Below are positions 1-8,907 of a stretch of DNA of 64,000 nt, piece by piece (position 1 is the stretch's first letter; every line of letters begins with the position of its first letter). The notes below the pieces were generated by a model that was not told where the DNA came from, did not search any database, and was given only the letters and a program-made list of their open reading frames with translations. Where the stretch lies: positions 16,675 to 80,674 of the forward strand of contig JAYQSI010000009.1 of the NCBI GenBank assembly GCA_038146785.1. Direction: 5' to 3'. Made by a program: the position numbers and the translations under genes. This DNA comes from VMDJ01 sp038146785 (GTDB taxonomy: Bacteria > Pseudomonadota > Gammaproteobacteria > Chromatiales > Chromatiaceae).

Positions 1-145
1 GTGATTCATAATTTGCTGAAATAGTGAACGATCTCAGTCATTTAAAAGATTTTTTGGTCAATAAAAATCAGCCTATTTGCTCCAAAAAGCCCCGGTGTTA
101 TGGTCAGCGCATAACAATTAAAAGAACCGAGTGTTAGGAGGGGAG

Positions 146-502
146 ATGGCACTGGCAGCGGAGCTTATCAATCAGCCCGGCGTGATTGCCGCGGGTGAAT
201 ATTCTTATCGAGGCGATCGCTTCAGCTACAAGGGTGAGATGAATGACGACATGGCGAAAATGGCCGCCATTATGTGTCGTGCCACCACCATGAGCGAGCA
301 CATGCAAGTCAATATGCTGGAGAGCTTCTGTCCGAATTGTGGCAGCACGCCACCACAAGGTTGGATTGTTCGAGGACCCGGTTTCACCGTGTGTAATTTG
401 GGTAATGTGTTTGCCTTTGTGAAAAACGACACCGGCACACTCAATGGTCTTATGAAGCTGATGCGTGAACGTATTGGCATCGTGGATTCATCACTCGTTT
501 AA
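146..502 (+). CDS. DUF2173 family protein, first of three tandem copies
   Basis: A protein of 118 residues of unknown function. The ATG at 146 is preferred over a GTG at 131 because AGGAGGGG lies just upstream of it (about 135-142). The C-terminal half carries the signature FCPNCGSTPPQGWIVRGPGF followed by TVC, which recurs in the third gene of this set. I recognise the family as DUF2173, a short roadblock-like domain; the assignment is from memory of the family, not from a search. It is followed by two diverged paralogues, and the three very probably form one transcription unit ending at the hairpin near 1254. The two Cys residues spaced CPNC could bind metal or form a disulfide, but this is inference. 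Confidence 0.72.
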   Translation: MALAAELINQPGVIAAGEYSYRGDRFSYKGEMNDDMAKMAAIMCRATTMSEHMQVNMLESFCPNCGSTPPQGWIVRGPGFTVCNLGNVFAFVKNDTGTLNGLMKLMRERIGIVDSSLV

Positions 503-548
503 CGAATAAAAAACAGAGGCGCTTAAGCGTCCACCTTAGGAGTACAAG

Positions 549-902
549 ATGGCAGATTTAGATCAATTAATGAGCTTAGCGGGCGCAGAAGCGGCCTTTA
601 CGATGAGTTCTCGTGGCGAGTTGAAAGAAAGCAAGATTGTTGATGGCAGCCGAATTAATCAAACGGCTTTAGATTTGTTGGCGCATATGTGTATCGCCAA
701 TATGTCGATCGCCACCATGCAAGCGCGTGGATGGGAAACCCAATCTGATGCACAAGGCTTCTATCCCATCGAAGGTTTTACCTTGGTCGGTATGGACTGG
801 TCTGCAGTGACCAATGGTCGAGTTGGTGTGATCCTGAATAACAATGTTGCTGACTATGAAGCAGCCAATGCTGCCTTAGCTGCCGCTGGAGGTGCTGCAT
901 GA
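549..902 (+). CDS. DUF2173 family protein, second (diverged) copy
   Basis: A protein of 117 residues with a good ribosome site (TAGGAG at about 537-542). It aligns over its length with its two neighbours, but the GWIVRG/TVC signature is replaced by GFTLVGMDWSAVTNGRVGV, so the cysteines are lost. The stop overlaps the start of the next gene as ATGA, which implies translational coupling. The C-terminus is Ala-rich. Retention of a Cys-less copy between two Cys-containing ones suggests a hetero-oligomer with a structural subunit; that is inference. Function unknown. Confidence 0.7.
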   Translation: MADLDQLMSLAGAEAAFTMSSRGELKESKIVDGSRINQTALDLLAHMCIANMSIATMQARGWETQSDAQGFYPIEGFTLVGMDWSAVTNGRVGVILNNNVADYEAANAALAAAGGAA

Positions 903-1231
903 TCCGTCAAATGCTCGCCGTTGATGGCGTGATGGCGGTCTGCTCCTTTAAAGATGACGGTACCTTTGTTGAAGGCTACGGCGTGATGGGTGATGACCAA
1001 CTGCATGCCTTGTCGCACTTCGCACATGACTATAAGCGTATCGTTCAAGGTAATGCCGACCAGATGTCGATGTTTACCGGATGTAACGGTTTCACACCAC
1101 CAACCGGTTGGATTGTGCGTGGATCGGGTATGACGGTCTGCAGTGTTGCCAATACCGTGTGCATTTTGGATAACCAAGAAGGTAATCTGGATGAGGTGTT
1201 AAAGGAGCTCAAAGAAGCGGCTCACTTCTAA
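899..1231 (+). CDS. DUF2173 family protein, third copy
   Basis: A protein of 110 residues. Its ATG at 899 overlaps the stop of the preceding gene (ATGA), a sign of translational coupling. It carries the motif FTPPTGWIVRGSGMTVC, matching the first copy, with a nearby TGCNG in place of CPNC. It is the last gene of the trio; a strong hairpin with a T-run lies directly downstream. Function unknown. It belongs to the same small-domain family as its neighbours, and the conservation of the GWIVRG-G-TVC block in copies one and three marks the likely functional site. Confidence 0.7.
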   Translation: MIRQMLAVDGVMAVCSFKDDGTFVEGYGVMGDDQLHALSHFAHDYKRIVQGNADQMSMFTGCNGFTPPTGWIVRGSGMTVCSVANTVCILDNQEGNLDEVLKELKEAAHF

Positions 1232-1253
1232 TTCGCTTGGTGTAATTAAATCG

Positions 1254-1287
1254 AAGGCTGCGTATCGATACGCGGCCTTTTTTTATA
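1254..1287 (+). terminator. Intrinsic terminator of the DUF2173 trio
   Basis: A 12-bp stem (AAGGCTGCGTAT with ATACGCGGCCTT, one G-T pair, two-base loop) is followed by a run of seven T. It lies 22 bases after the third DUF2173 gene and separates that unit from pcnB. Confidence 0.85.
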
Positions 1288-1327
1288 TGATGTCGCCCTT
1301 AAATTGAATTAGCTCGGAGAGAGCGCT

Positions 1328-2611
1328 ATTACCACGCCATTGATCATCGGCCGCGATAACCATCCCATTTCTCGCGCCAACATCGCTAAAGAAGCCCTTA
1401 AGGTGCTTTATCGACTCAAGGATGCTGACTACGAGGCATATCTTGTTGGCGGTGGCGTGCGCGATTTACTGCTGGGTTTGCATCCCAAAGATTTCGACGT
1501 TGCGACCAATGCGCATCCTGAAGAGGTGGCAGAGGTCTTTAATAACTGCCGTTTGATTGGTCGACGTTTTCGGTTAGCGCATGTGCATTTCGGCCGCGAG
1601 ATTATTGAGGTCGCGACCTTTAGATCCTTAACCTCGGGTGCGGCAGATACCGCAGAGCAAGCGACAGATGAAGGCATGGTGCTACGCGATAATGAATACG
1701 GCACCATCGAAGAAGATGCCTTGCGTCGCGACTTCACCGTGAATGCCTTGTATTACAACATCCGTGATTTCTCGATTGTTGATTATGCCGGTGGCGTTGA
1801 TGATTTGAATGCGCGATTGCTTCGCCTGATGGGTGATCCTGAGACGCGTTATCGTGAAGATCCCGTGCGCATGATTCGCGCGGTGCGTTTTGCGGCAAAG
1901 CTGGGTTTTACCATCGAGGAAAAAACCGAAGAGCCGATTCGTCGTTTAGCGACGCTACTGAATGATGTGCCGCCAGCGCGTATGTTTGAAGAGGTGCTTA
2001 AGCTATTCCTCTCGGGTCATGCGCAAGCCACCTATAACTTGTTGCAGCACTATCATTTATTACCTTGCTTGTTCCCTGATACGGCAGCGACACTTGAGAA
2101 TAACGATCCGTCTACAGCGCCCCTGATTCGCCGTGGCATGGAGAATACCGATAGCCGTATCCACGAAGGCAAACCAGTCACACCTGCATTTTTATTTGCT
2201 GTGTTGTTATGGGGTCCGGTTCGTGATCGTGCAGCAATGTATGAGGCAGATGATGTGCCCGCATATCAAGCGTTACATGCAGCAGTGAATGACATTCTTG
2301 ATCGACAGTTGCAACGCATTGCTTTGCCGCGTCGTTTTAGTACGCCAATGCGTGAGATCTGGTCTTTACAACATCGTTTCTTGCAAACACGTGGTAAGCG
2401 TCCATTGCGTTTGTTATCGCATCCACGTTTCCGTGCAGCCTATGACTTTATGTTGTTGCGCTCAGAAGCTGGTGAGGTTGATGCTGAAATTGCTCAGTGG
2501 TGGACCGAGTTCCAAGTGGGCAAGCTTGAGCCGACTCAGCATCAAGATCGAGACGGCAAGCCTAAGCGTCGTCGCCGTCGTCGTAATAATTCTAAAAAGC
2601 GTGATGCATGA
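1328..2611 (+). CDS. pcnB: Poly(A) polymerase I, probably AUU-initiated
   Basis: Adds 3' poly(A) tails to RNA and marks it for decay. The nucleotidyltransferase core is clear: LVGGGVRDLLLG, then PKDFDVATNA with the catalytic acidic pair, and RRDFTVNALYYN. The C-terminus is strongly basic (KPKRRRRRRNN), as in E. coli PcnB. The usual gene-finder start would be TTG at 1340, but that lies 19 bases from the Shine-Dalgarno. GGAGA at 1316-1320 is 7 bases from an in-frame ATT at 1328, and an in-frame TAG at 1310 excludes any start further upstream. E. coli pcnB is known to use AUU, so I place the start here. The product is about 427 residues. The stop overlaps folK (ATGA). Confidence 0.93.
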   Translation: MTTPLIIGRDNHPISRANIAKEALKVLYRLKDADYEAYLVGGGVRDLLLGLHPKDFDVATNAHPEEVAEVFNNCRLIGRRFRLAHVHFGREIIEVATFRSLTSGAADTAEQATDEGMVLRDNEYGTIEEDALRRDFTVNALYYNIRDFSIVDYAGGVDDLNARLLRLMGDPETRYREDPVRMIRAVRFAAKLGFTIEEKTEEPIRRLATLLNDVPPARMFEEVLKLFLSGHAQATYNLLQHYHLLPCLFPDTAATLENNDPSTAPLIRRGMENTDSRIHEGKPVTPAFLFAVLLWGPVRDRAAMYEADDVPAYQALHAAVNDILDRQLQRIALPRRFSTPMREIWSLQHRFLQTRGKRPLRLLSHPRFRAAYDFMLLRSEAGEVDAEIAQWWTEFQVGKLEPTQHQDRDGKPKRRRRRRNNSKKRDA

Positions 2612-3093
2612 GTGGTGTGATTGCCTATCTTGGATTGGGCAGTAACTTAGGTGACCCAATCGCGCATGTAACCGAAGCGGTTGCAGAGTTGGCAGCTCAC
2701 CCGGAAGTCACACATTCACGTTGCTCACCGCTTTATCAAAGTGCGCCCGTCGGTCCAGAAGGGCAGCAGGATTACATCAATGCGGTTCTCGAGATCGAAA
2801 CCACCTTGGAGTCGATAGCGCTTTTGGATTGGTGCCAGGAGATCGAGAATCGTCATGGTCGAGAGCGTCACGAGCGTTGGGGTTCTCGCACCCTCGATGT
2901 TGATGTGCTGCTTTATGGCGATCAAGTTATACAACACGAACGACTGATCGTGCCGCATGCTGAGATGCATTGGCGTGCCTTTGTCTTAAGGCCGCTTGCG
3001 GATTTGAACGCCGATATTGCACTACCAGGTTTTGGTTTGGTGTCTGAGCTGCTTTCTGAGATCAGCGAAGCAGGGCAGCATCGTTTAAACTGA
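2608..3093 (+). CDS. folK: HPPK, 6-hydroxymethyl-dihydropterin pyrophosphokinase
   Basis: Transfers pyrophosphate from ATP to 6-hydroxymethyl-7,8-dihydropterin, in folate synthesis in the cytosol. It has the N-terminal YLGLGSNLGDP motif and the HPPK signature GSRTLDVDVLLYG with the catalytic acidic residues; at 161 residues it is of normal length. The start ATG overlaps the pcnB stop by four bases, so it is probably translationally coupled. It is followed after 36 bases by panB; the order pcnB-folK-panB-panC is a common gammaproteobacterial operon. Confidence 0.95.
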   Translation: MSGVIAYLGLGSNLGDPIAHVTEAVAELAAHPEVTHSRCSPLYQSAPVGPEGQQDYINAVLEIETTLESIALLDWCQEIENRHGRERHERWGSRTLDVDVLLYGDQVIQHERLIVPHAEMHWRAFVLRPLADLNADIALPGFGLVSELLSEISEAGQHRLN

Positions 3094-3129
3094 GCACCTT
3101 AGTTGGCGTAAGCCCTGAAGAGAAACACC

Positions 3130-3927
3130 ATGGCAAAAATTACCATCAGTCATCTGAATAAGATGAAACAAGCGGGTGAAAAAATCACCATGCTCACCAG
3201 TTATGACGCAAGCATGACGCGCCTCGCAGAAACAGCGGGTGTGGATACGCTGCTCGTGGGTGATTCCTTGGGTATGGTGATTCAAGGTCATGGCAGCACC
3301 TTGCCAGTGAGTGTGGATGACATGGTTTATCACACTGCCAATGTGGCGCGTGTGAGTCAGTCAGCCATGGTGATTGCGGATATGCCGTTTATGAGTCACG
3401 GCACTCAACAGCAAGCCTTGGATACCGCAGGTCGCCTAATGAAAGAAGGTGGCGCTGAGATGGTGAAGATCGAAGGCGGTGCGCCTCAGGTTGAAACCGT
3501 TCGTCATCTCACCGAACGTGCAGTCCCTGTGTGTGGTCATTTGGGTTTAATGCCGCAATCGATCCATCAGTTAGGTGGTTATCGCGTGCAAGGTAAAGAA
3601 GCCCAAGCAGCCGATCAAATGATCGCTGATGCCTTAGCCTTACAAGCAGCCGGTGCGCAGATGCTGGTATTGGAATGTATTCCACAGGCCTTAGCGCAAT
3701 CGATTACCCAAGAGCTGGCAATCCCAGTGATTGGCATTGGTGCAGGCAAAGACACCGATGGCCAAGTGTTGGTGTGTTACGACATGCTCGGCATGAGTGT
3801 GAATCGTATTCCAAGCTTTGTGAAAAATTTCTTAGCTGATGCGGGTAGCGTGCAAGAGGCATTAAGCGCGTATGTTTCAGCGGTAAGAGCAGGTGAGTTT
3901 CCTGCGGCAGAACATATTCCAGCATGA
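3130..3927 (+). CDS. panB: Ketopantoate hydroxymethyltransferase
   Basis: Makes ketopantoate from 2-oxoisovalerate and methylene-THF, the first committed step to pantothenate and coenzyme A. The TIM-barrel motifs are present: MLTSYDAS near residue 21, DSLGMVIQGHGSTLPV (metal-binding Asp), and VIGIGAGKDTDGQVLV. It is 265 residues, the usual family length. The stop overlaps the panC start (ATGA), implying coupled synthesis of two consecutive pathway enzymes. The neighbouring folK fits the folate-dependent chemistry. Confidence 0.97.
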   Translation: MAKITISHLNKMKQAGEKITMLTSYDASMTRLAETAGVDTLLVGDSLGMVIQGHGSTLPVSVDDMVYHTANVARVSQSAMVIADMPFMSHGTQQQALDTAGRLMKEGGAEMVKIEGGAPQVETVRHLTERAVPVCGHLGLMPQSIHQLGGYRVQGKEAQAADQMIADALALQAAGAQMLVLECIPQALAQSITQELAIPVIGIGAGKDTDGQVLVCYDMLGMSVNRIPSFVKNFLADAGSVQEALSAYVSAVRAGEFPAAEHIPA

Positions 3928-4775
3928 AGATGATCGAGCAGCTTGAGCAGCTGCGAATCGCCACACAACTTGCAAAACAACTCGGTCGCGTCGCGTTTGT
4001 CCCAACAATGGGTAATCTGCATGAAGGGCATCTGACCTTGATGCGTGAAGCACGCAAACATGCACAGACCGTTATCTGCAGTATTTTCGTTAATCCCATG
4101 CAGTTTGGTGCGAATGAGGATTTGGATAAATATCCACGCACTCTCGATGCAGATATCGCGGCACTCGAATCGGCCGGCGTTGATCTACTGTATTTTCCCA
4201 GTGTCGAAACCATGTACCCGAAGCCGCTCTCTGATCAAACCAAGGTCGAGGTGCCGGTAATCAGTGATTTGTATTGTGGTGCCTCACGCCCAGGGCATTT
4301 TGTGGGTGTTGCAACAGTTGTCGCCAAGCTCTTTAACATGGTGCAACCCGATGTGGCTTTGTTTGGTACTAAGGACTTTCAGCAACTGGCGGTAATTCGT
4401 CGCATGGTGGCTGACTTGGCGATGCCTATTGAGATTATTGGCGTTCCCACAGTGCGTGATGCCGACGGTCTGGCGATGAGTTCACGTAACCAATATCTGA
4501 CGACCGAACAGCGTGCGATTGCACCCATGATTTATGCAGAGCTCAAACAGCTGGCTGAAACATTGAGTCAGGATCTTTCTCAGCTTGAGCAGCAGTCTGC
4601 CGATAGTCAGCGCCGTCTTGCTGAGGCTGGTTTCGAACCTGATTATCTGCATGTCTTAGATGCGGAAACTTTGTTGCCTTTGACTAATCAGAGTCAGCAG
4701 GGTGTCATTTTAATAGCGGCTAAATTAGGCGCAGCTCGTTTAATCGATAACATTGAATTTACTTGCGCTCTTTAA
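3924..4775 (+). CDS. panC: Pantothenate synthetase
   Basis: Condenses pantoate with beta-alanine using ATP, the last step of pantothenate synthesis. It has FVPTMGNLHEGHLTLM with the HIGH-like HEGH nucleotide-binding motif near residue 36, then SIFVNPMQFG, FGTKDFQQLAVIRRMV and the KMSKS-equivalent AMSSRNQYL. It is 283 residues, a normal length. It overlaps panB by four bases and is the last gene of the pcnB-folK-panB-panC unit. I see no terminator before the next gene, which starts only 17 bases later, so read-through into the channel gene is likely. Confidence 0.97.
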   Translation: MKMIEQLEQLRIATQLAKQLGRVAFVPTMGNLHEGHLTLMREARKHAQTVICSIFVNPMQFGANEDLDKYPRTLDADIAALESAGVDLLYFPSVETMYPKPLSDQTKVEVPVISDLYCGASRPGHFVGVATVVAKLFNMVQPDVALFGTKDFQQLAVIRRMVADLAMPIEIIGVPTVRDADGLAMSSRNQYLTTEQRAIAPMIYAELKQLAETLSQDLSQLEQQSADSQRRLAEAGFEPDYLHVLDAETLLPLTNQSQQGVILIAAKLGAARLIDNIEFTCAL

Positions 4776-4792
4776 ATAGCGCATAGGCTCTT

Positions 4793-6515
4793 ATGAAAAA
4801 TCTTCGTTATTTCTTACTTACGTTTTTTGTCTTATTCCAAAGTGTTGCGCTTGCTGAAGACGCGGCAAAAGAGGTCGCAGTACCTCAAGCACCACCCAGC
4901 GAACTGATTTCGCCGCGGGCAACTTTAGGCATGTTCCTTGAGGCCATGAGCGATGCGAAAGCGGGGGAGAAGTCGCGCGTTGAAGATGCGATTAAAGCCT
5001 TAGATCTTTCGGCGATTAATGCGTTGGTTCGTCGTGAGCGTGGTCCAACGATCGCTTGGCAGATGATCGAGGTATTTGATCGCACAGGCGGCATTTCTGC
5101 GACAAGCGTGCCTGAGGAAACGGAGCTTTCTGCGGTGGATGTGCGCCGTTTTAAGCAGGGCGTTGTGCGTCTTCAAAAACAAACCGATGGACGTTGGTTA
5201 TTTGATGCACGCAGTATCGAGATCATCCCAAATGTCTTTGCTGCACTAGAAGAGAAGAGCCCGCAGTCTGGCTCAGGTAATGCGAGTTATTTGCCTTGGG
5301 AGATCCGTTTAGAGCGTGCTATGCCGCCAAGCTTGAAACACGAGGTCTTCCTGATTGAGAACTGGCGTTGGTTGGCGCTGCTGATCGTCATCACACTGGG
5401 TGTTGTATTTGACTGGTTGATGACGCGTTTCTTACGTCGCGCGCTGCGTAACTGGATTGCACGTCAAAAGCGTGATGAGTACGACGACATTCAAGATCAA
5501 GATAACCGACTGCGTCCGGTTGGCTTGGTCATCATGGCGGCGATCTGGTGGATGGGTATCCATGCGATTGGTCTGCCGGAAACAGCTTTGCTGATTTTGC
5601 TGGTAGCGGTTAAAGCCTTTGCAAGTTTTGCGGCAGTTTGGGCGGCATATCGTTTTGTCGATATTTTATCCGCTTGGTTGATCTGTAAAGCCAAGGTCAC
5701 TGACACCACGATTGATGATGTGTTGGTGCCATTGATCCCGCGTACCTTAAAAATCTTTGTCACCGTCATCGGTGTTGTCTTTATCGCGGACAACTTAAGC
5801 ATCGATATCACCGGCTTGTTAGCAGGTCTTGGTCTTGGTGGTTTAGCCGTTTGCTTTAGCCGCAAAAGATATGGTGCAAAACCTATTTGGTTCTATCACT
5901 GTATTAATGGATCGTACCTTTAAGAAAGGTGATTGGATTGTTGTTGAAGGTGTTGAAGGTACGGTGGAACACATGGGTTTCCGTAGTACGCGCATTCGTA
6001 CCTTTTATGATTCGTTAATCACGGTACCTAATGCCAAGTTTATTACCGCAGAAGTGGACAACATGCGTGCTCGCGCGCGTCGTCGTTATAAAACCGCTTT
6101 CTCACTGACCTATGACACGCCGCCAGAAAAGATCGAAGCGTTTTGTGAAGGTGTGCGTGAGCTGATTCGTCAGCATCCCTACATGGTTAAAGATCGTTTC
6201 CATGTTTATCTGCATGAACTCGGTGGTAGCGGTTTGGATATCTTGATCAACGTGTTCTTTGAGACACCGGATACGCCAACAGAATACCGTGAGCGTCATC
6301 GTTTCTTGCTTGACTGCTTGCGTATCGCAAAAGAGATTGGTGTTGAATATGCCTTCCCAACGCAAACGCTTTACATGCGTCAGGAAGAGTGGGCTGTTCC
6401 AGCGGATGATTTACCGCTCAGTGCGGCGGCTCAGCAAGGTAAAGATAAGGCAGTAAAAATTGTCAGTGAAACAACAGGCTTGGGTGTTAAACCACCGCCA
6501 GTGAGTTTTGATTAA
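4793..6515 (+). pseudogene. MscS-family mechanosensitive channel, interrupted by a +1 frameshift
   Basis: Read through a single extra T in GTTT at 5849-5852, this is one protein of about 573 residues. It has a Sec signal peptide (residues 1-21, ending in ALAE), a soluble periplasmic N-terminal domain, several membrane helices (from about residue 190), and the MscS pore and beta domains: GLGLGGLAVALAAKDMVQNL, VLMDRTFKKGDWIVVEG, and TVPNAKF. As given, the first frame ends at 5923 and the second opens at 5871. The intact flanking sequence on both sides of the indel argues for a sequencing error or a very recent mutation. The role is release of solutes on osmotic downshock. It resembles the larger YbdG/YnaI-like members rather than minimal MscS. 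Confidence 0.85.
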
Positions 6516-6524
6516 GGAATAAGC

Positions 6525-7489
6525 ATGTCAGCTAAGCCACGTGTACTTGTTGGTCGTAAGTTACCACCCAATGTTGAGGCGCGTTTGCGTCAGGATTACG
6601 ACCCAATCTTCAATCAAGATGACGTGGTGTATAGCAAAGAGCAGCTTCTCGCATTAGCAGCTGATGTTGACGCGATTATTCCGTGTCATACCGAGCACAT
6701 GTCAGCAGACGTTATCGCCGCCTTACCTGATCGTGTAAAAGCCATCTGTAGTTTTTCAGTCGGAACAGATCACATCGATTTGGTTGCTGCAAAAAATAAA
6801 GGTTTGATTGTCACCAATACGCCAGATGTTCTTAATGATGCGACCGCAGAGATCGCCATGCTGCTGATGTTGGCTGCCTCTCGTCGAGCATTTGAAGGTG
6901 AGCGAAGTATCCGAACCGATACTTGGGCTGACTGGACGGCATTTGATGGTTTGGGTCTGCAAATCACGGGTAAGCGCCTTGGTATTGTGGGTATGGGACG
7001 AGTAGGGCGCGTGTTAGCTAAACGGGCTCGCGCATTTGATATGGAGATTCATTATCACAACCGTCGCCCACTTTCTGATGATGAGGCGCAGGGTGCGATC
7101 TTTCATGAATCATTAGAAGCGATGTTGCCTTTGTGTGATGTCTTATCGATTCACTGTCCTTCAAACCCAGATTCCAAACATCTAATCAATAAGGAAACAT
7201 TGGCTTTTTGCCAGAGCATGCTGTTTTGGTGAATACCGCGCGCGGTGCGGTAGTGGATGATGATGCGCTGATTGAAGTGCTACAGCAGCGTAAAATTTTT
7301 GCCGCAGGCTTGGATGTTTTTAACAACGAGCCTGCAATTGATCCACGTTATCGCGAGCTCGATAACTGCTTCCTTTTGCCGCATATCGGCAGCGCCACAC
7401 GCGAGACACGAGATGCGATGGGCTTCCGTGTTTTGGACAACCTGGATGCGGTTTTTGTAGGAAAAACTCCCCAAGATTTACTGACCTAA
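6525..7489 (+). pseudogene. D-isomer 2-hydroxyacid dehydrogenase (glyoxylate/hydroxypyruvate reductase type), -1 frameshift
   Basis: NAD(P)H-dependent reductase, probably acting on glyoxylate or hydroxypyruvate. It has the Rossmann motif GIVGMGRVGRVLAKRA, the substrate-loop motif SFSVGTDHIDL, the catalytic Arg in VNTARGAVVDDDAL, and the catalytic His in LLPHIGSATRETR. The reading frame is broken in the T-run at 7205-7209, where six T instead of five would restore one protein of about 321 residues, a normal family length. A ribosome site (AAGGAATAAGC) precedes the ATG at 6525. It lies upstream of the TRAP transporter region, which also encodes a tartronate-semialdehyde-reductase-like enzyme, so both may serve C2/C3 hydroxyacid metabolism. 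Confidence 0.85.
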
Positions 7490-7548
7490 GCGGCATAAGG
7501 CTTTTTGAATAGCCCAAGCGCCTTTATGTATAAGAATTCTCTGTAATT

Positions 7549-7586
7549 ATGAATTAGAAATTCATTGACGTACCCCGCCAAAGGAC
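7549..7586 (+). promoter_or_regulatory. Possible promoter region of the TRAP operon
   Basis: The 195-base gap before dctP holds an inverted repeat (ATGAATT, three bases, AATTCAT) near 7549-7565 that overlaps a TTGACG hexamer, with TAAAGT about 16 bases on. This could be a sigma-70 promoter with an operator over its -35 region. The -10 match is weak, so this is tentative. Confidence 0.3.
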
Positions 7587-7684
7587 TAAAGTACGGCAAA
7601 GGTTGTACACAGAAGACAGCCTTAAAACCCAAAGGTGCCGCGCCAGCGGTAACTAAAAAAATGACCAAAGTGAGGAATCATTAA

Positions 7685-8818
7685 ATGTCTGACCAGAAGA
7701 AAGGCACTGATACCAGTCGCCGTAAATTTCTAAAAGCAGCTGCAGCCGGCGCTGCAGTTGGTGCTGTTGGCGCGCCAGCGATCGTTTCAGCAAACAAACC
7801 AATCACTCTTAAGATGCAAACCTCTTGGGGTGCATCAAACATTTGGCAAGGCTTTGCTAAAGACTACTGTGACCGTGTTGAGCGTATGTCTGGTGGTCGT
7901 TTGAAGATTGACCTATTGCCATCGGGCGCAGTTGTTAAAGCATTCCAAGTTATGGATGCGGTTAACGATGGCGTTCTCGACTGTGCGCACTCTGTACCTG
8001 TTTACTGGTACGGTAAAAACAAAGCAGCATCTTTGTTTGGTACAGGTCCTGTATTCGGTGGTTCAGCAACCACTATGTTGTCTTGGTTCTACGCTGGTGG
8101 CGGTCAAGAGTTGTACCGTGAGTTGACTCAAGACATCATGAAACTGAATGTTGTTGGCTTCATGGGCTTCCCAATGTTCGCGCAACCATTTGGTTGGTTT
8201 AAAAAGCCAGTGACCAAAGCGTCAGAATTGAAAGGCTTTAAGTACCGTACTGTTGGTTTGGCAGCAGACGTGATGAATAAAATGGGTATGAGTGTTGCTC
8301 AGTTGCCTGGTGGCGAAATCGTTCCAGCAATGGAAAAAGGTGTAATTGACGCCTTCGAATTCAACAATCCAAGTTCTGATATGGACTTCGGTGCGCAAGA
8401 CGTAGCGAAGAACTACTACCTATCTTCTTATCACCAAGCATCTGAAAGCTTCGAGTTCATCTTCAATAAAGATGTATGGAACGACCTGCCAGATGATCTG
8501 AAGGGCATCCTCCAGTACGGTGTAGAAGCTGTAAGTACAGCTAACACTGCTCGCGCAATGAACGAGTACTCAGCTGACTTGGTCGCGTTGCAGAAGGATC
8601 ATGGTGTTAAGGTTGAGCGTACTTCTAAGGACATCTTGGATGCACAATTGAAGGCTTGGGATCAAATTATTCCTACTTTGGAAGCTGATCCATTCATGAA
8701 GAAATGTATTCAGAGTCAGCGAGAGTGGGTTGAGCGTGTCTCTTACTACGAGTTGATGAATGCGCCTGATCTAGCATTGGCTTATAACCATTACTTCCCA
8801 GGTAAGTTAAAACTCTAA
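7685..8818 (+). CDS. dctP: TRAP transporter solute-binding protein (DctP/TakP-like)
   Basis: Periplasmic binding protein of a TRAP carboxylate transporter. A twin-arginine leader is visible (SRRKFLKAAAAGAAVGAVGA, residues 11-30), so it is exported folded. The mature part has the family segment LPGGEIVPAMEKGVIDAFEF, which aligns with the TakP/TtrP branch that binds 2-oxo acids and related carboxylates, rather than the DctP C4-dicarboxylate branch. It is 377 residues. A GAGG ribosome site lies near 7671. A stable hairpin without a T-run separates it from the two membrane subunits, which fits the usual excess of binding protein over permease. Ligand unknown. Confidence 0.9.
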   Translation: MSDQKKGTDTSRRKFLKAAAAGAAVGAVGAPAIVSANKPITLKMQTSWGASNIWQGFAKDYCDRVERMSGGRLKIDLLPSGAVVKAFQVMDAVNDGVLDCAHSVPVYWYGKNKAASLFGTGPVFGGSATTMLSWFYAGGGQELYRELTQDIMKLNVVGFMGFPMFAQPFGWFKKPVTKASELKGFKYRTVGLAADVMNKMGMSVAQLPGGEIVPAMEKGVIDAFEFNNPSSDMDFGAQDVAKNYYLSSYHQASESFEFIFNKDVWNDLPDDLKGILQYGVEAVSTANTARAMNEYSADLVALQKDHGVKVERTSKDILDAQLKAWDQIIPTLEADPFMKKCIQSQREWVERVSYYELMNAPDLALAYNHYFPGKLKL

Positions 8819-8841
8819 TTTGAGATCTTAACTTTGCGTGG

Positions 8842-8871
8842 GCCACGGGGCGTATTTATACGCCCCGTGGC
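8842..8871 (+). promoter_or_regulatory. Intra-operon stabilising hairpin after dctP
   Basis: A perfect 13-bp GC-rich stem (GCCACGGGGCGTA with its complement, TTTA loop) lies between dctP and dctQ. No T-run follows, so it is more likely an mRNA 3'-end protector or partial terminator that raises dctP expression over dctQM. Confidence 0.6.
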
Positions 8872-8907
8872 TTATTTGCGACAACCAATTCTTTAGAAGG
8901 TGTTGGC

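Noticed and set aside
3704..4213. Minus-strand ORF of 169 codons across panB and panC
   Set aside because: Both plus-strand genes are full length and conserved; the ORF is Cys/Arg/Ser-rich shadow sequence.
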